This document shows, piece after piece, positions 24,103 through 31,241 of a stretch of DNA of 61,290 nucleotides. The position numbers and the translations under genes are program-made. How positions within the stretch are numbered: the stretch's first letter is position 1; the number at the start of each line of letters is the position of its first letter. Below the pieces are notes generated by a model. The model had not been told where the DNA came from and searched no databases. It saw only the letters and a list, made by a program, of their open reading frames with translations. Source of the DNA: CALKYB01 sp964510575 (GTDB lineage Bacteria > Bdellovibrionota_C > UBA2361 > SZUA-149 > CALKYB01); the NCBI GenBank assembly GCA_964510575.1, contig CAZECN010000018.1:1-61290 (forward strand). Direction: 5' to 3'.

Positions 24103-24126
24103 GTTTATATTTGGGGAAGCTGGTTG

Positions 24127-24906
24127 GTGAAGAAACTGGATTTGAAAGACCGAACAGTTCTTATTACAGGAGCTAGCAGTGGTATCGGGGCAGCTTCTGC
24201 CCGGGTGTTTTATGAGCAAGGGTGTAAGCTTGTTCTTGTAGCACGTCGTATGGAACGACTTGAAGCACTTCGGGCGGAGCTGGGAGATAGTGGTGCGCGA
24301 ATTCATTGTGCCGAAGTTGATATTCGACATGTCGATCAATTAAAGGCTTTTTTCGCTGCTATCCCAGACCCCTTTAGTAATATTGATCTCTTGTTAAATA
24401 ACGCTGGCCTTGCAGCAGGAGTTTCCAAGTTACACGAGGGGGATCTGGATGACTGGGAACGAATGATCGACACCAATATTAAGGGACTTCTTTATATTTC
24501 CAGACTAGTTGTTCCAGGTATGGTGGAGAGAAATAGAGGGCATGTTATCAATATTGGCTCGGTGGCTGGTAGAGAACCCTATCCTGGTGGCAGCGTTTAC
24601 TGTGGAACTAAGGCGGCAGTAAGGTTTATCAGCCGATCTTTGAAGATGGATCTTCAGGGAACTTCCGTTAGGGTTAGTAATATCGAGCCTGGCGCTGTTG
24701 AAACAGAATTTAGTAATGTAAGGTACCATGGAGATCAGGCTAAGGCTGACAAGGTCTACCAAGGTATTGATCCACTTACGGCTGAAGATATTGCTGACAC
24801 AATTCTTTATTGTGCCTCAGCCCCAGAGCATGTGAATGTTGCCGAGCTTTTAGTTTTAGCCAACGCACAGGCTTCTGCCTATCACGTTCATAGAAATACC
24901 GACTAA
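24127..24906 (+). CDS. SDR-family NADP-dependent oxidoreductase, YdfG-like
   Basis: The start is GTG 24127 (or TTG 24124) with GGGGAAG upstream. The 259-aa classical SDR has TGASSGIG (about 13-20), NNAG, INIGSVAG with the catalytic Ser, and YCGTK for Tyr-x3-Lys. The C-terminal segment (IEPGAVETEFSNVRYHGDQAKADKVYQG followed by LTAEDIADTILYCASAPEHVNVAELLVL) closely resembles E. coli YdfG, an NADP-dependent 3-hydroxy acid dehydrogenase. Family similarity suggests Ser/3-hydroxy acid oxidation. Its place at the end of the glycan operon may be incidental. Confidence 0.85.
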   Translation: MKKLDLKDRTVLITGASSGIGAASARVFYEQGCKLVLVARRMERLEALRAELGDSGARIHCAEVDIRHVDQLKAFFAAIPDPFSNIDLLLNNAGLAAGVSKLHEGDLDDWERMIDTNIKGLLYISRLVVPGMVERNRGHVINIGSVAGREPYPGGSVYCGTKAAVRFISRSLKMDLQGTSVRVSNIEPGAVETEFSNVRYHGDQAKADKVYQGIDPLTAEDIADTILYCASAPEHVNVAELLVLANAQASAYHVHRNTD

Positions 24907-24996
24907 ATTCAACGCCCGGTGTAAATACCTTAATCTAGGGGGGTTCCTGCCGACTGTATCGTTTTCATGCGTATTGTGATGCAGTGGCAAAGATTT

Positions 24997-25014
24997 TAGT
25001 CTGGAACCAGACTA
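24997..25014. promoter_or_regulatory. 18-bp perfect palindrome upstream of the aquaporin gene
   Basis: TAGTCTGG-AA-CCAGACTA lies 41 nt before the aquaporin start. Its symmetry and place suit a dimeric repressor site, though it could also fold in the mRNA leader. No identical copy was noticed elsewhere in the window. Confidence 0.4.
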
Positions 25015-25055
25015 TTGTTGTATTGTGTGACTAAGAAGAATGAGGGGTGTTTTTC

Positions 25056-25664
25056 ATGAATATCAAAGCTTTGACGGCTGAGTTTATCGGAACTTTTTGC
25101 CTGACTTTCGCTGTTGCTAGCTCTATTGCTACAGAATTTCCAGTTGTTACTCCGTTTGTTGCTGCATTGTGTTTAGCGATGTTTGTTTACACCATTGGTG
25201 GGACTTCGGGTTGCCATATTAACCCTGCTGTAACTATTGGTTTGACAGCGATTAAGAAAATTTCTGTTCCAGATGCAGTTGGATACATCATTGCTCAAGT
25301 AGTTGGTGCATGTGCTGCTGCTGCTTTACTTAATGTTTCCGGCAGCGGAGGAGGAGCTCTTCCAGTTGATAACGGAGAGCCTTATGTAATGTTTGCGGAA
25401 GCATTGGGTATGTTTTTCTTTACTTTCGGAATTGCTGCTGCAGTTTTTGAAAAAATTCCAGAGTCAATGTCTGGTATTGTTGTTGGTGGCTCACTTCTTC
25501 TTGGAGTTGTTGTTGCTGCTCATGGTTCAGGCGGAGTTCTTAACCCAGCAGTTTCTGTTGGAGTTAGTAGTTTTGGAATTTCATGGCCATACCTTGCAGG
25601 TCCTATTGTAGGATCTATTGTAGGTTTCCTTGCCGGTAGCTTTGTAAATGGCGACCCCTACTAG
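25056..25664 (+). CDS. Aquaporin/MIP-family channel lacking the selectivity-filter Arg
   Basis: The start is ATG 25056 (MNIKALTAEFIGTFCLTFAV), with GAGGGG about 8 nt upstream; the GTG at 25047 is less likely. The 202-aa protein has six hydrophobic segments and both half-helix loops: HINPAVTIGL and VLNPAVSVGV. In AqpZ and GlpF the residue right after the second NPA is an Arg that lines the ar/R constriction; here it is Val. The protein is also shorter than typical (230-280 aa). Family role: passive transport of water or small neutral solutes across the inner membrane. Substrate is uncertain because of the missing Arg. A terminator follows at 25712. Confidence 0.88.
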   Translation: MNIKALTAEFIGTFCLTFAVASSIATEFPVVTPFVAALCLAMFVYTIGGTSGCHINPAVTIGLTAIKKISVPDAVGYIIAQVVGACAAAALLNVSGSGGGALPVDNGEPYVMFAEALGMFFFTFGIAAAVFEKIPESMSGIVVGGSLLLGVVVAAHGSGGVLNPAVSVGVSSFGISWPYLAGPIVGSIVGFLAGSFVNGDPY

Positions 25665-25711
25665 TAGCAATAGTAAGGTGCTCTAGCTGTTCTTCAGTTT
25701 AGAGACTTACG

Positions 25712-25750
25712 AAGCCGCCTCTGCCTTTGATGGTTAGAGGCGGCTTTTTA
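25712..25750 (+). terminator. Rho-independent terminator of the aquaporin gene
   Basis: The 11-bp perfect stem AAGCCGCCTCT / AGAGGCGGCTT has a 13-nt loop and is followed by TTTTATTT, starting 48 nt after the stop codon. Confidence 0.88.
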
Positions 25751-25767
25751 TTTAACCAATATCGACA

Positions 25768-25802
25768 ATAAAAAAGGCCCTTTGCGGGGGCGCAAAGGGC
25801 CT
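25768..25802 (-). terminator. Terminator-like hairpin facing the minus-strand gene
   Basis: AGGCCCTTTGCG / CGCAAAGGGCCT forms a 12-bp stem with a GGGG loop. The A-tract at 25768-25775 becomes a U-tract on the minus strand, so it fits termination of the gene that ends at 25963. Confidence 0.75.
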
Positions 25803-25843
25803 ACGGGGATATGGGCAATTAAGTTTTCAGCTTTTCAGCTAAA

Positions 25844-25864
25844 TTAGTTAGTGTCACTAACTAA
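25844..25864. other. 21-bp perfect palindrome in the convergent intergenic region
   Basis: TTAGTTAGTG-T-CACTAACTAA has perfect 10-bp arms and a single central base. It lies between two convergent genes, downstream of both, so it is not an obvious operator. It may be a third hairpin of the termination region or a protein-binding site. Confidence 0.45.
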
Positions 25865-25962
25865 TACGCTGTGTTTCCGAGAAGGTTACCACTCGTTATA
25901 AAAATTTTTTAAATAATTAATAGCCCTTCATCTGGTCAATATTTGCTAACAGTTCTAAGCAT

Positions 25963-26406
25963 TTAGTTGGGGATAACAGGGGATGGGGTGTTCACCTCTT
26001 CTATGGTTACAGAACGAGGAGGTGTATCCATAGCCTTTTTAATATCTTCAGGTATTTCTGCACTTGGATTTTCCAGTTGAGCCTTTAGATCCTCTGGTAG
26101 CTCCGGGGGCGGTCCTTCCAGTTGTCGACGGAGGTCTTCTGGGAGGTTGTTAACCGGGTTTTTGGATCCAGGAACTTCCAGCCCAGAGGCTTTGGGAGCT
26201 GCCGTGGGCTCTTTACTAACTGAAACCTTTTGATCTTGGTTGGTGTCCAGGGTGGAGGTGGAGCTAAGGATACTACTTGGCTTTTCCGTGTAAGAGGTCT
26301 TTTGAAGGCTATCTGAGCTTCTATTCGCCCTAATCTCGTCCGGCTGTAGCCATAAGGCCAACGGGAGAATCAAAAGAAGTGCGATTACCAGTAAAAATCT
26401 TTTCAT
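25963..26406 (-). CDS. Secreted proline-rich protein with LPEDL repeats
   Basis: The 147-aa protein starts with an uncleaved-anchor or Sec signal (KRFLLVIALLLILPLALWLQ), then a Ser/Thr/Lys-rich low-complexity stretch. Three tandem ~15-residue repeats follow: LPEDLRRQLEGPPPE, LPEDLKAQLENPSAE, IPEDIKKAMDTPP. I do not recognise a family. The repeats predict short amphipathic helices separated by prolines, as in envelope spacers or protein-binding tails. It is transcribed alone toward the 25768 hairpin. The promoter side is occupied by repeat copy B. Confidence 0.65.
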   Translation of the reverse strand: MKRFLLVIALLLILPLALWLQPDEIRANRSSDSLQKTSYTEKPSSILSSTSTLDTNQDQKVSVSKEPTAAPKASGLEVPGSKNPVNNLPEDLRRQLEGPPPELPEDLKAQLENPSAEIPEDIKKAMDTPPRSVTIEEVNTPSPVIPN

Positions 26407-26426
26407 AAATAGCCTTCTAGAGAGTT

Positions 26427-26641
26427 ATACTCAACTTAGTTTAAATTTCGTCCTTTATGTGTCTAGTTGGGTTGAGTATATCCGCCATGCGCTAGCATGG
26501 CCATAAGACAGATACTGCGTCCAAAACTCTGCAAAACGCGACTAGCGTTTTTCCAGATAAGAAGTTCTGCTATTTTAGTTAACTTGCCCATACAGCAATG
26601 TGAAGACAATAAGATCAATGGTGTTGTGCAAGTCCAGTATC
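26427..26641. repeat. Dispersed three-hairpin intergenic repeat, copy B
   Basis: H1: ATACTCAAC (26427-26435) pairs with GTTGAGTAT (26471-26479). H2: GCCATGC-GCTA-GCATGGC (26484-26501). H3 outer arms: GATACTG (26511-26517) and CAGTATC (26635-26641), enclosing AAAACGC-GACTA-GCGTTTT (26533-26551). H1 replaces the stem of copies A and C with different but complementary bases; H2 has the same stem as A with a loop change. It occupies the divergent gap 26407-26906. Confidence 0.72.
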
Positions 26642-26668
26642 TGAATTAATGCTTTTTGGGAGTGCTCT

Positions 26669-26732
26669 AGACCATTTTAAACTAGGTTTTGAACTTTTAT
26701 CTTCATATAAGTTTCAAAGGTTTAAATGGTCT
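26669..26732. repeat. Inverted repeat upstream of the TPR lipoprotein gene
   Basis: AGACCATTTTAAAC (26669-26682) and GTTTAAATGGTCT (26720-26732) are complementary apart from one bulged T, with 37 nt between. It may be a hairpin or a pair of operator half-sites 175 nt before the next gene. Confidence 0.45.
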
Positions 26733-26906
26733 ACAGCTCCTCAGCGCATTAAGAAGGGAATTCAAGAGGAACCCCCGGTTACTGTTCGAGATATTGACCT
26801 GTGGAAAACTTGGCTAAATCCGGTTTGAAACAAGTCCTAAGCTATCATATTCAATTTTCAGCCGTCTTAATTGCAGTAGATTATCTTATCGTTATAGCTT
26901 GTCCTG

Positions 26907-27941
26907 ATGCTCGAGTTGCCAAAAATTTACCCTATTGTCGCCACCGTTTTTTGCCTGACAGTTTCGGCTTGCATTGTGCCGCCGCAACCCACTAGTGAAC
27001 CTTCGGATTCCTACAAAGCCGTAGCTTTGGTTCGACAGGGCCAAGAACTGGCAAGGAGTGGCCGTGCGAAGAGAGCAGAGGGGTATTTTAGAGAAGCACT
27101 TCTAATTGAGCCTAGCAGTGACTCAATTTTGAACGATATTGGATATAGCTTACTTTCTCAACAAAGGTTCGACGAGTCTTCGAAGTTCTTTTTGAGAGCT
27201 ATTAAACTAAACCCAGAGAATCAGTCTGCCAGGCTTAACTTAGCCAGGTCCTATTATTTATCAGGGCAGCTCGAAGGGGCAGCCGAAACGTTTCACCAAA
27301 TTTTGGAACAGAAAGAGAAGAGCTCTTTATTGGTTGAGAGCAGGGATGCCAACAGCAAGGATTCTGAGGTTAGTAAGCATAGGATCTACAGAAACTTAGC
27401 GGTAGTTTATTATGCCATGGGCTTTTTGGACGACGCTGTTTGCTATTCTAGTAAAGCCTTTCAGTTGTCTTCTTCTATGGAGGAAACGGCCCAACATTCC
27501 CGCATGTTGCTTTCTTTGGACAGGCTAGGCTCTGCAATTCAATTGCTACAAAATACAATAGCTGTGCACCGAGAGAAGGTTCCAGCGAATTTGATGTATG
27601 ATTATGGGTTGGCACTGATGACTGTTGGCAATTATGGTTTAGCAGAGGAAGCCTTATCAAGGGCTTTGAAAAAGCAAGGCTTGAGCAGCGAAGATAAGCT
27701 AAATGTTAGAAACTTAAAGCTGCTAATAGATGAGAGCCGCAGACAAGTAGTTGCTCAGGCAGGTCGGCTAGTTGTTGAGTATCCAGACCCGGGTACTAAT
27801 AGTTTGTGTGGAACCAGAGCAGAGACGGCAACCAAAGGGCTCGACTATTGGCCAGAGTCTTTTTTTGAGACCAACAAAGAGTTAATTAGGAATGTCTGCT
27901 CGGCTGTTCAGCTAAGCGGTGAGTTTTCAGCTGTTTTATAG
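26907..27941 (+). CDS. TPR-repeat lipoprotein
   Basis: The 344-aa protein has a lipoprotein signal (PIVATVFCLTVSAC) and tetratricopeptide repeats: ALVRQGQELARSGRAKRAEGYFREALLIEP, SILNDIGYSLLSQQRFDESSKFFLRAIKLNP, SARLNLARSYYLSGQLEGAAETFHQIL and more weakly later ones (RNLAVVYYAMGFLDDAVCYSSKAF, MYDYGLALMTVGNYGLAEEALSRAL). Family knowledge: TPR lipoproteins such as PilF/PilW-type pilotins or TadD act as assembly scaffolds at the outer membrane. Which of these, if any, cannot be decided. Start ATG 26907. It ends 18 nt before dnaB, an unusual partner for co-transcription. Confidence 0.85.
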   Translation: MLELPKIYPIVATVFCLTVSACIVPPQPTSEPSDSYKAVALVRQGQELARSGRAKRAEGYFREALLIEPSSDSILNDIGYSLLSQQRFDESSKFFLRAIKLNPENQSARLNLARSYYLSGQLEGAAETFHQILEQKEKSSLLVESRDANSKDSEVSKHRIYRNLAVVYYAMGFLDDAVCYSSKAFQLSSSMEETAQHSRMLLSLDRLGSAIQLLQNTIAVHREKVPANLMYDYGLALMTVGNYGLAEEALSRALKKQGLSSEDKLNVRNLKLLIDESRRQVVAQAGRLVVEYPDPGTNSLCGTRAETATKGLDYWPESFFETNKELIRNVCSAVQLSGEFSAVL

Positions 27942-27959
27942 TGAAGGGTAGTTGTAGTT

Positions 27960-29396
27960 ATGAGAGATAATCTTCAAAGGAAGAGTTCAGCTGATTTTTC
28001 GGAATCAGTTTCTGTGGGACAAGTTCCTCCACACTCGTTAGAGGCTGAGCAGGCTGTTCTTGGTGCAGTGTTGCTTGACAATGAAGCGGTGAACTCAGTT
28101 CTTGAAATTGTAAGAGCGGAAGATTTTTACCAACATTCTCATGCCATTCTTTTTGAATGCATGACCGCTTTGAACGAGAAGCTTACTCCAATTGACACTG
28201 TCACCCTTCAAGAGGAATTGAAAAGACGTGACCAGCTAGAGGTTATAGGCGGTATTGAATACATCTCTAGGCTTTTGGATACGGTGCATACTGCTGCCAA
28301 CTCTCAGTATTACGCTAGGACGATTAAGGAAATGTCCTTGAGGCGTAGGGTGATTACAGAAGCAGGAGCTATTGCTACAGAGGCCTTCAATGGGAGAGGT
28401 GAGATAGATGGTTTCATCGACTCTGTTGAGCAACGAATTTTTAAAATTTCAGATGCAAGAATCAATCAAGGTTTAATTCCAATCAGTAGCGTTATCAAGG
28501 AATCAATAAATCAAGTTGAGAAGTTGCATATTAACCAAGAGCCGATCTCTGGAGTTCCAACCGGGATTACTTTAGTCGATGAAATAACATCGGGCTTTCA
28601 AGCAGGAGAGCTGATAGTTCTAGCCGGTCGACCAGGTATGGGTAAAACAGCAATGGTTCTTTCTATTGCTCGCCATGTTTCTATGACCTGTGGAGGTAAT
28701 GTCGCAGTCTTTACTTTGGAAATGTCTAAAGAGCAGATCTCTATGAGAATGCTATGTTCTGAGGCTAGAGTAAGCAATGGACGGGTTAAAACTGGACGGT
28801 TGGCGGAAAGTGATTTCCCTAAACTGGTTGATGCAGCTGCTCGTATTGCTCAGTCCAAGCTTTATATTGACGAGACTCCGGCTATCTCGGTTCTTGAAAT
28901 GAGAGCTAAGGCCAGAAGACTTCATAGAGAGAATCCTCTTAGTATAATTATTGTGGACTACCTCCAGCTAATGCGAGGTAGTTCGCGTAATGCCGAAAGG
29001 CGAGAGCAAGAGATTTCCGAAATATCAGCTGGCTTAAAATCCTTAGCTAAAGAATTGAGGATTCCAATTTTAGCTCTTTCTCAGCTTAACCGGGGAGTAG
29101 AATCCAGAAACGATAAAAGACCGTTGATGTCAGACCTGAGAGAGTCAGGAGCTATTGAGCAGGATGCTGATATTATCGCTTTTATCTATCGAGATGAATA
29201 TTACAACCCAGAGTCGCCAGATAAGGGAACAGCGGAGTTGATCATCGCCAAACACAGAAACGGTGAGGTAGGTACTGTTAAGGTTGCTTTTATTCCAGAG
29301 TATACTTTGTTTGAAAACCTAGCAGTTGAGTCTGACTATGACTATTTAGGGGAAGACCTAGGGGGACAAGAGGGCCTTGAAGACGATTTTATCTAA
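27960..29396 (+). CDS. dnaB: Replicative DNA helicase DnaB
   Basis: The 478-aa protein has the DnaB two-domain form. The N-terminal domain begins VPPHSLEAEQAVLGAVLLDNEAVNSVLEIV. The RecA-like ATPase has Walker A AGRPGMGKTAM, FTLEMSKEQISMRMLCSEA, IIIVDYLQLMRG as Walker B, ILALSQLNRGVESRNDKRPLMSDLRESGAIEQDADII (H4 and R-finger region) and VAFIPEYTLFENL at the C-terminus. Role: hexameric helicase that unwinds DNA at the replication fork and contacts DnaG and the DnaA/DnaC loading machinery. It looks complete and intein-free. A hairpin followed by a T8 tract lies about 260 nt downstream. Confidence 0.97.
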   Translation: MRDNLQRKSSADFSESVSVGQVPPHSLEAEQAVLGAVLLDNEAVNSVLEIVRAEDFYQHSHAILFECMTALNEKLTPIDTVTLQEELKRRDQLEVIGGIEYISRLLDTVHTAANSQYYARTIKEMSLRRRVITEAGAIATEAFNGRGEIDGFIDSVEQRIFKISDARINQGLIPISSVIKESINQVEKLHINQEPISGVPTGITLVDEITSGFQAGELIVLAGRPGMGKTAMVLSIARHVSMTCGGNVAVFTLEMSKEQISMRMLCSEARVSNGRVKTGRLAESDFPKLVDAAARIAQSKLYIDETPAISVLEMRAKARRLHRENPLSIIIVDYLQLMRGSSRNAERREQEISEISAGLKSLAKELRIPILALSQLNRGVESRNDKRPLMSDLRESGAIEQDADIIAFIYRDEYYNPESPDKGTAELIIAKHRNGEVGTVKVAFIPEYTLFENLAVESDYDYLGEDLGGQEGLEDDFI

Positions 29397-29473
29397 TCAT
29401 TCTTTGGAAATGCATCACTTCGATTGGAGTGTGTGGGTTTAGTTTTTAAGCTCGTGCTTCTAGAAGACAAATT

Positions 29474-29587
29474 CTAGAAGACAAGTAGGGTGAAAAGCAT
29501 CAAGGCGGACAGAGCTGCGATAAGATTGTTCACAGTGGCTGCTCTATTTCTGCCTAGGTATTCTGTATTTTTTCTTTTTCTCTTCAT
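29474..29587 (-). CDS. Possible small membrane protein, 37 aa
   Basis: Minus-strand ATG at 29587 encodes 37 residues: a basic start (MKRKRKNTEYLGRNR) followed by a hydrophobic helix (LIAALSALMLFTLLVF) and stop. The positive-inside layout suits a single-span inner-membrane peptide. No clear ribosome site precedes it. It lies in the 361-bp gap between dnaB and the convergent J-protein gene, antisense to a possible dnaB 3' UTR. It could be chance. Confidence 0.25.
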   Translation of the reverse strand: MKRKRKNTEYLGRNRAATVNNLIAALSALMLFTLLVF

Positions 29588-29655
29588 AATCTACAATCAG
29601 CTTTAGTGCGTGAATTGCTTCAGATTATTTTAAGAAAACAGACTAATCAAATAAA

Positions 29656-29704
29656 GAGCCCTTAATAATTACGAATACTTATGGGATTAAGGAGGGTTTT
29701 TTTT
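29656..29704 (+). terminator. Probable terminator downstream of dnaB
   Basis: CCTTAAT (29660-29666) pairs with ATTAAGG (29686-29692) across a 19-nt loop. An uninterrupted T8 tract at 29697-29704 follows. Nothing else is evident in 29588-29757 apart from a weak AGCT...AGCT hairpin that could end the J-protein transcript. Confidence 0.6.
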
Positions 29705-29757
29705 GATAAAAAAACCTAAAAAGCTCGATTTCTAGCTCTTCAAGTATACTGGCGAGG

Positions 29758-30735
29758 CTAAATTTTTTGAGGAATATCTTTACGAATGTTTCGCAGGTAG
29801 CCTTGGTCAATGGCGTCCCCAGCCATTAGAACTGAATCGTTAACTCGGTCTGGAAGCACAATAATCGGTTCCACGAACAGATCTCCAAAATTGCCCTGCC
29901 TGTCCTGAACACCTTTGCCTCGTATTCGAAGTCTCTTACATGTTTTGTCTTGAGGGGGGATTTTTACCCTGATTGAGCCACCAGTTACTGGAAGCTCTAC
30001 CTCGCAGCCACCCAAAGCTTCTCCGATTGTAACCGGAACTTTAATTATGATGTTTGAACCTTCACGGTCGAATATTGGATGTGTCATAATTTTAATCCTT
30101 ACTTTTAAAGTTTTACTTTCGACTGCTGGGTCAGGGTTTGGGGCAGCAACTTTTAGAACGTCATTCTCAGAAAGCCCTCGTGGAACTTGAACTGGTATAA
30201 CAATAGTGCGATCGCCACTCCTAATAGCTAGCTCTCGCTCACAGCCCCTTAGGGATTCCAATGCATCAATTGAAAATTGATATTCTCTTTCTCCCCTAAT
30301 CTCTTCATCTTCTTGGGATTCTTGACCAAAGTTACTACCGCCCTTTAGTTTATCACTAATCTTTTTAAATATTCCGCTGTCAGGTCTATTCGGGAATTTG
30401 CTTCTAGATGCCGGGTCGCCGAAAGTTCCTGGGTTTTCTTCATCTAGTTTACCGAAAGGTGAGTTCTTCAGCCTTTGCCTAGCTGCTTTCTTGAGGTTTA
30501 AGTTACTGTCTAGCGGTCTGTTGAGATTGTTCTTAAGATCGTAACGGTCTTTCTCTACTGGGTTGGAAAGAACGTGATAGGCCTCGGAGATTTGCTGAAA
30601 GATTTCCTCAGAGCTGCCAATTGAGCCACTGTCTGGATGAAATTTGCGAGCCATGCTGCGGTAGGCATCCCTAATTTCTTGTTCAGATGCATCATCTTCG
30701 ATGCCAAGGATTTGATAGAAATTCTTTTTGGCCAT
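29758..30735 (-). CDS. DnaJ-like J-domain protein (CbpA type, no zinc finger)
   Basis: The 325-aa protein has a J domain at 1-70 (NFYQILGIEDDASEQEIRDAYRSMARKFHPDSG, with the HPD tripeptide at about 33-35), a charged linker (residues ~75-145) and the DnaJ C-terminal substrate-binding repeats (LAIRSGDRTIVIPVQVPRGLSENDVLKV; GSIRVKIPPQDKTCKRLRIRGKGV). The Cys-rich zinc domain of DnaJ is missing, so it is a class B (CbpA-like) co-chaperone. It stimulates Hsp70 ATPase activity. The 328-bp region upstream (30736-31063) has no gene I can support. Confidence 0.92.
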   Translation of the reverse strand: MAKKNFYQILGIEDDASEQEIRDAYRSMARKFHPDSGSIGSSEEIFQQISEAYHVLSNPVEKDRYDLKNNLNRPLDSNLNLKKAARQRLKNSPFGKLDEENPGTFGDPASRSKFPNRPDSGIFKKISDKLKGGSNFGQESQEDEEIRGEREYQFSIDALESLRGCERELAIRSGDRTIVIPVQVPRGLSENDVLKVAAPNPDPAVESKTLKVRIKIMTHPIFDREGSNIIIKVPVTIGEALGGCEVELPVTGGSIRVKIPPQDKTCKRLRIRGKGVQDRQGNFGDLFVEPIIVLPDRVNDSVLMAGDAIDQGYLRNIRKDIPQKI

Positions 30736-31063
30736 TGCCCAATTTTTTCACTAATAACTTAAGATCTTTGATAACCTTAACGTCAAATTATTGTTCAAGC
30801 TTGGGCTCTAGTCCAGAGAGGATTAACATAAGGGTAATCTTTGCAGGCCAGTTCCAATTCGCTTTCTTTTTTGATGAGGGCAAGAGCCTAAGATTTGCTA
30901 AAGAAATTAAATTCTCAAATTGTGTCATCAATAAAGTGGGTAAATATGAGACAGCCTTCTTAAATATGCTTGAATTGAAGCTTAAAAAGCCTCTTTGTTG
31001 GAACTTGCTACAAGACAGGGGTTGGGCTACACAGGCAAGCGTCGTTTTATGAGTCTACCCGAT

Positions 31064-31140
31064 CGGGGTGTGGCGCAGCCTGGTAGCGCACTCGTCTGGG
31101 GGGCGAGTGGTCGGAGGTTCAAATCCTCTCACCCCGACCA
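31064..31140 (+). tRNA. tRNA-Pro (GGG)
   Basis: A 77-nt cloverleaf: acceptor CGGGGTG / CACCCCG, D arm GGCGCAGCCTGGTAGCGC, anticodon stem CTCGT / GCGAG with loop CTGGGGG (anticodon GGG), T arm GGAGGTTCAAATCCTCT, and encoded CCA end. Anticodon GGG decodes CCC/CCU proline codons. Confidence 0.95.
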
Positions 31141-31241
31141 ACTTTTGTTTTAGAAATATTATCTAGCTTCAGCATAAATTTCTGGCGATTGTTGAGTTCG
31201 AGTACTACACTTAGTTTTTCTCTAATTTTACTCAGGACTGG

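Noticed and set aside
26801..26995. 64-aa frame overlapping the TPR lipoprotein start
   Set aside because: It is out of frame with the lipoprotein signal sequence and has no recognisable feature.
27960..29396. Intein in dnaB
   Set aside because: The DnaB sequence is continuous with normal spacing of all helicase motifs.
30687..31052. 121-aa plus-strand open frame between the J-protein gene and tRNA-Pro
   Set aside because: It begins inside the J-protein gene on the other strand, has no ribosome site, and the sequence shows no domain or conserved pattern.
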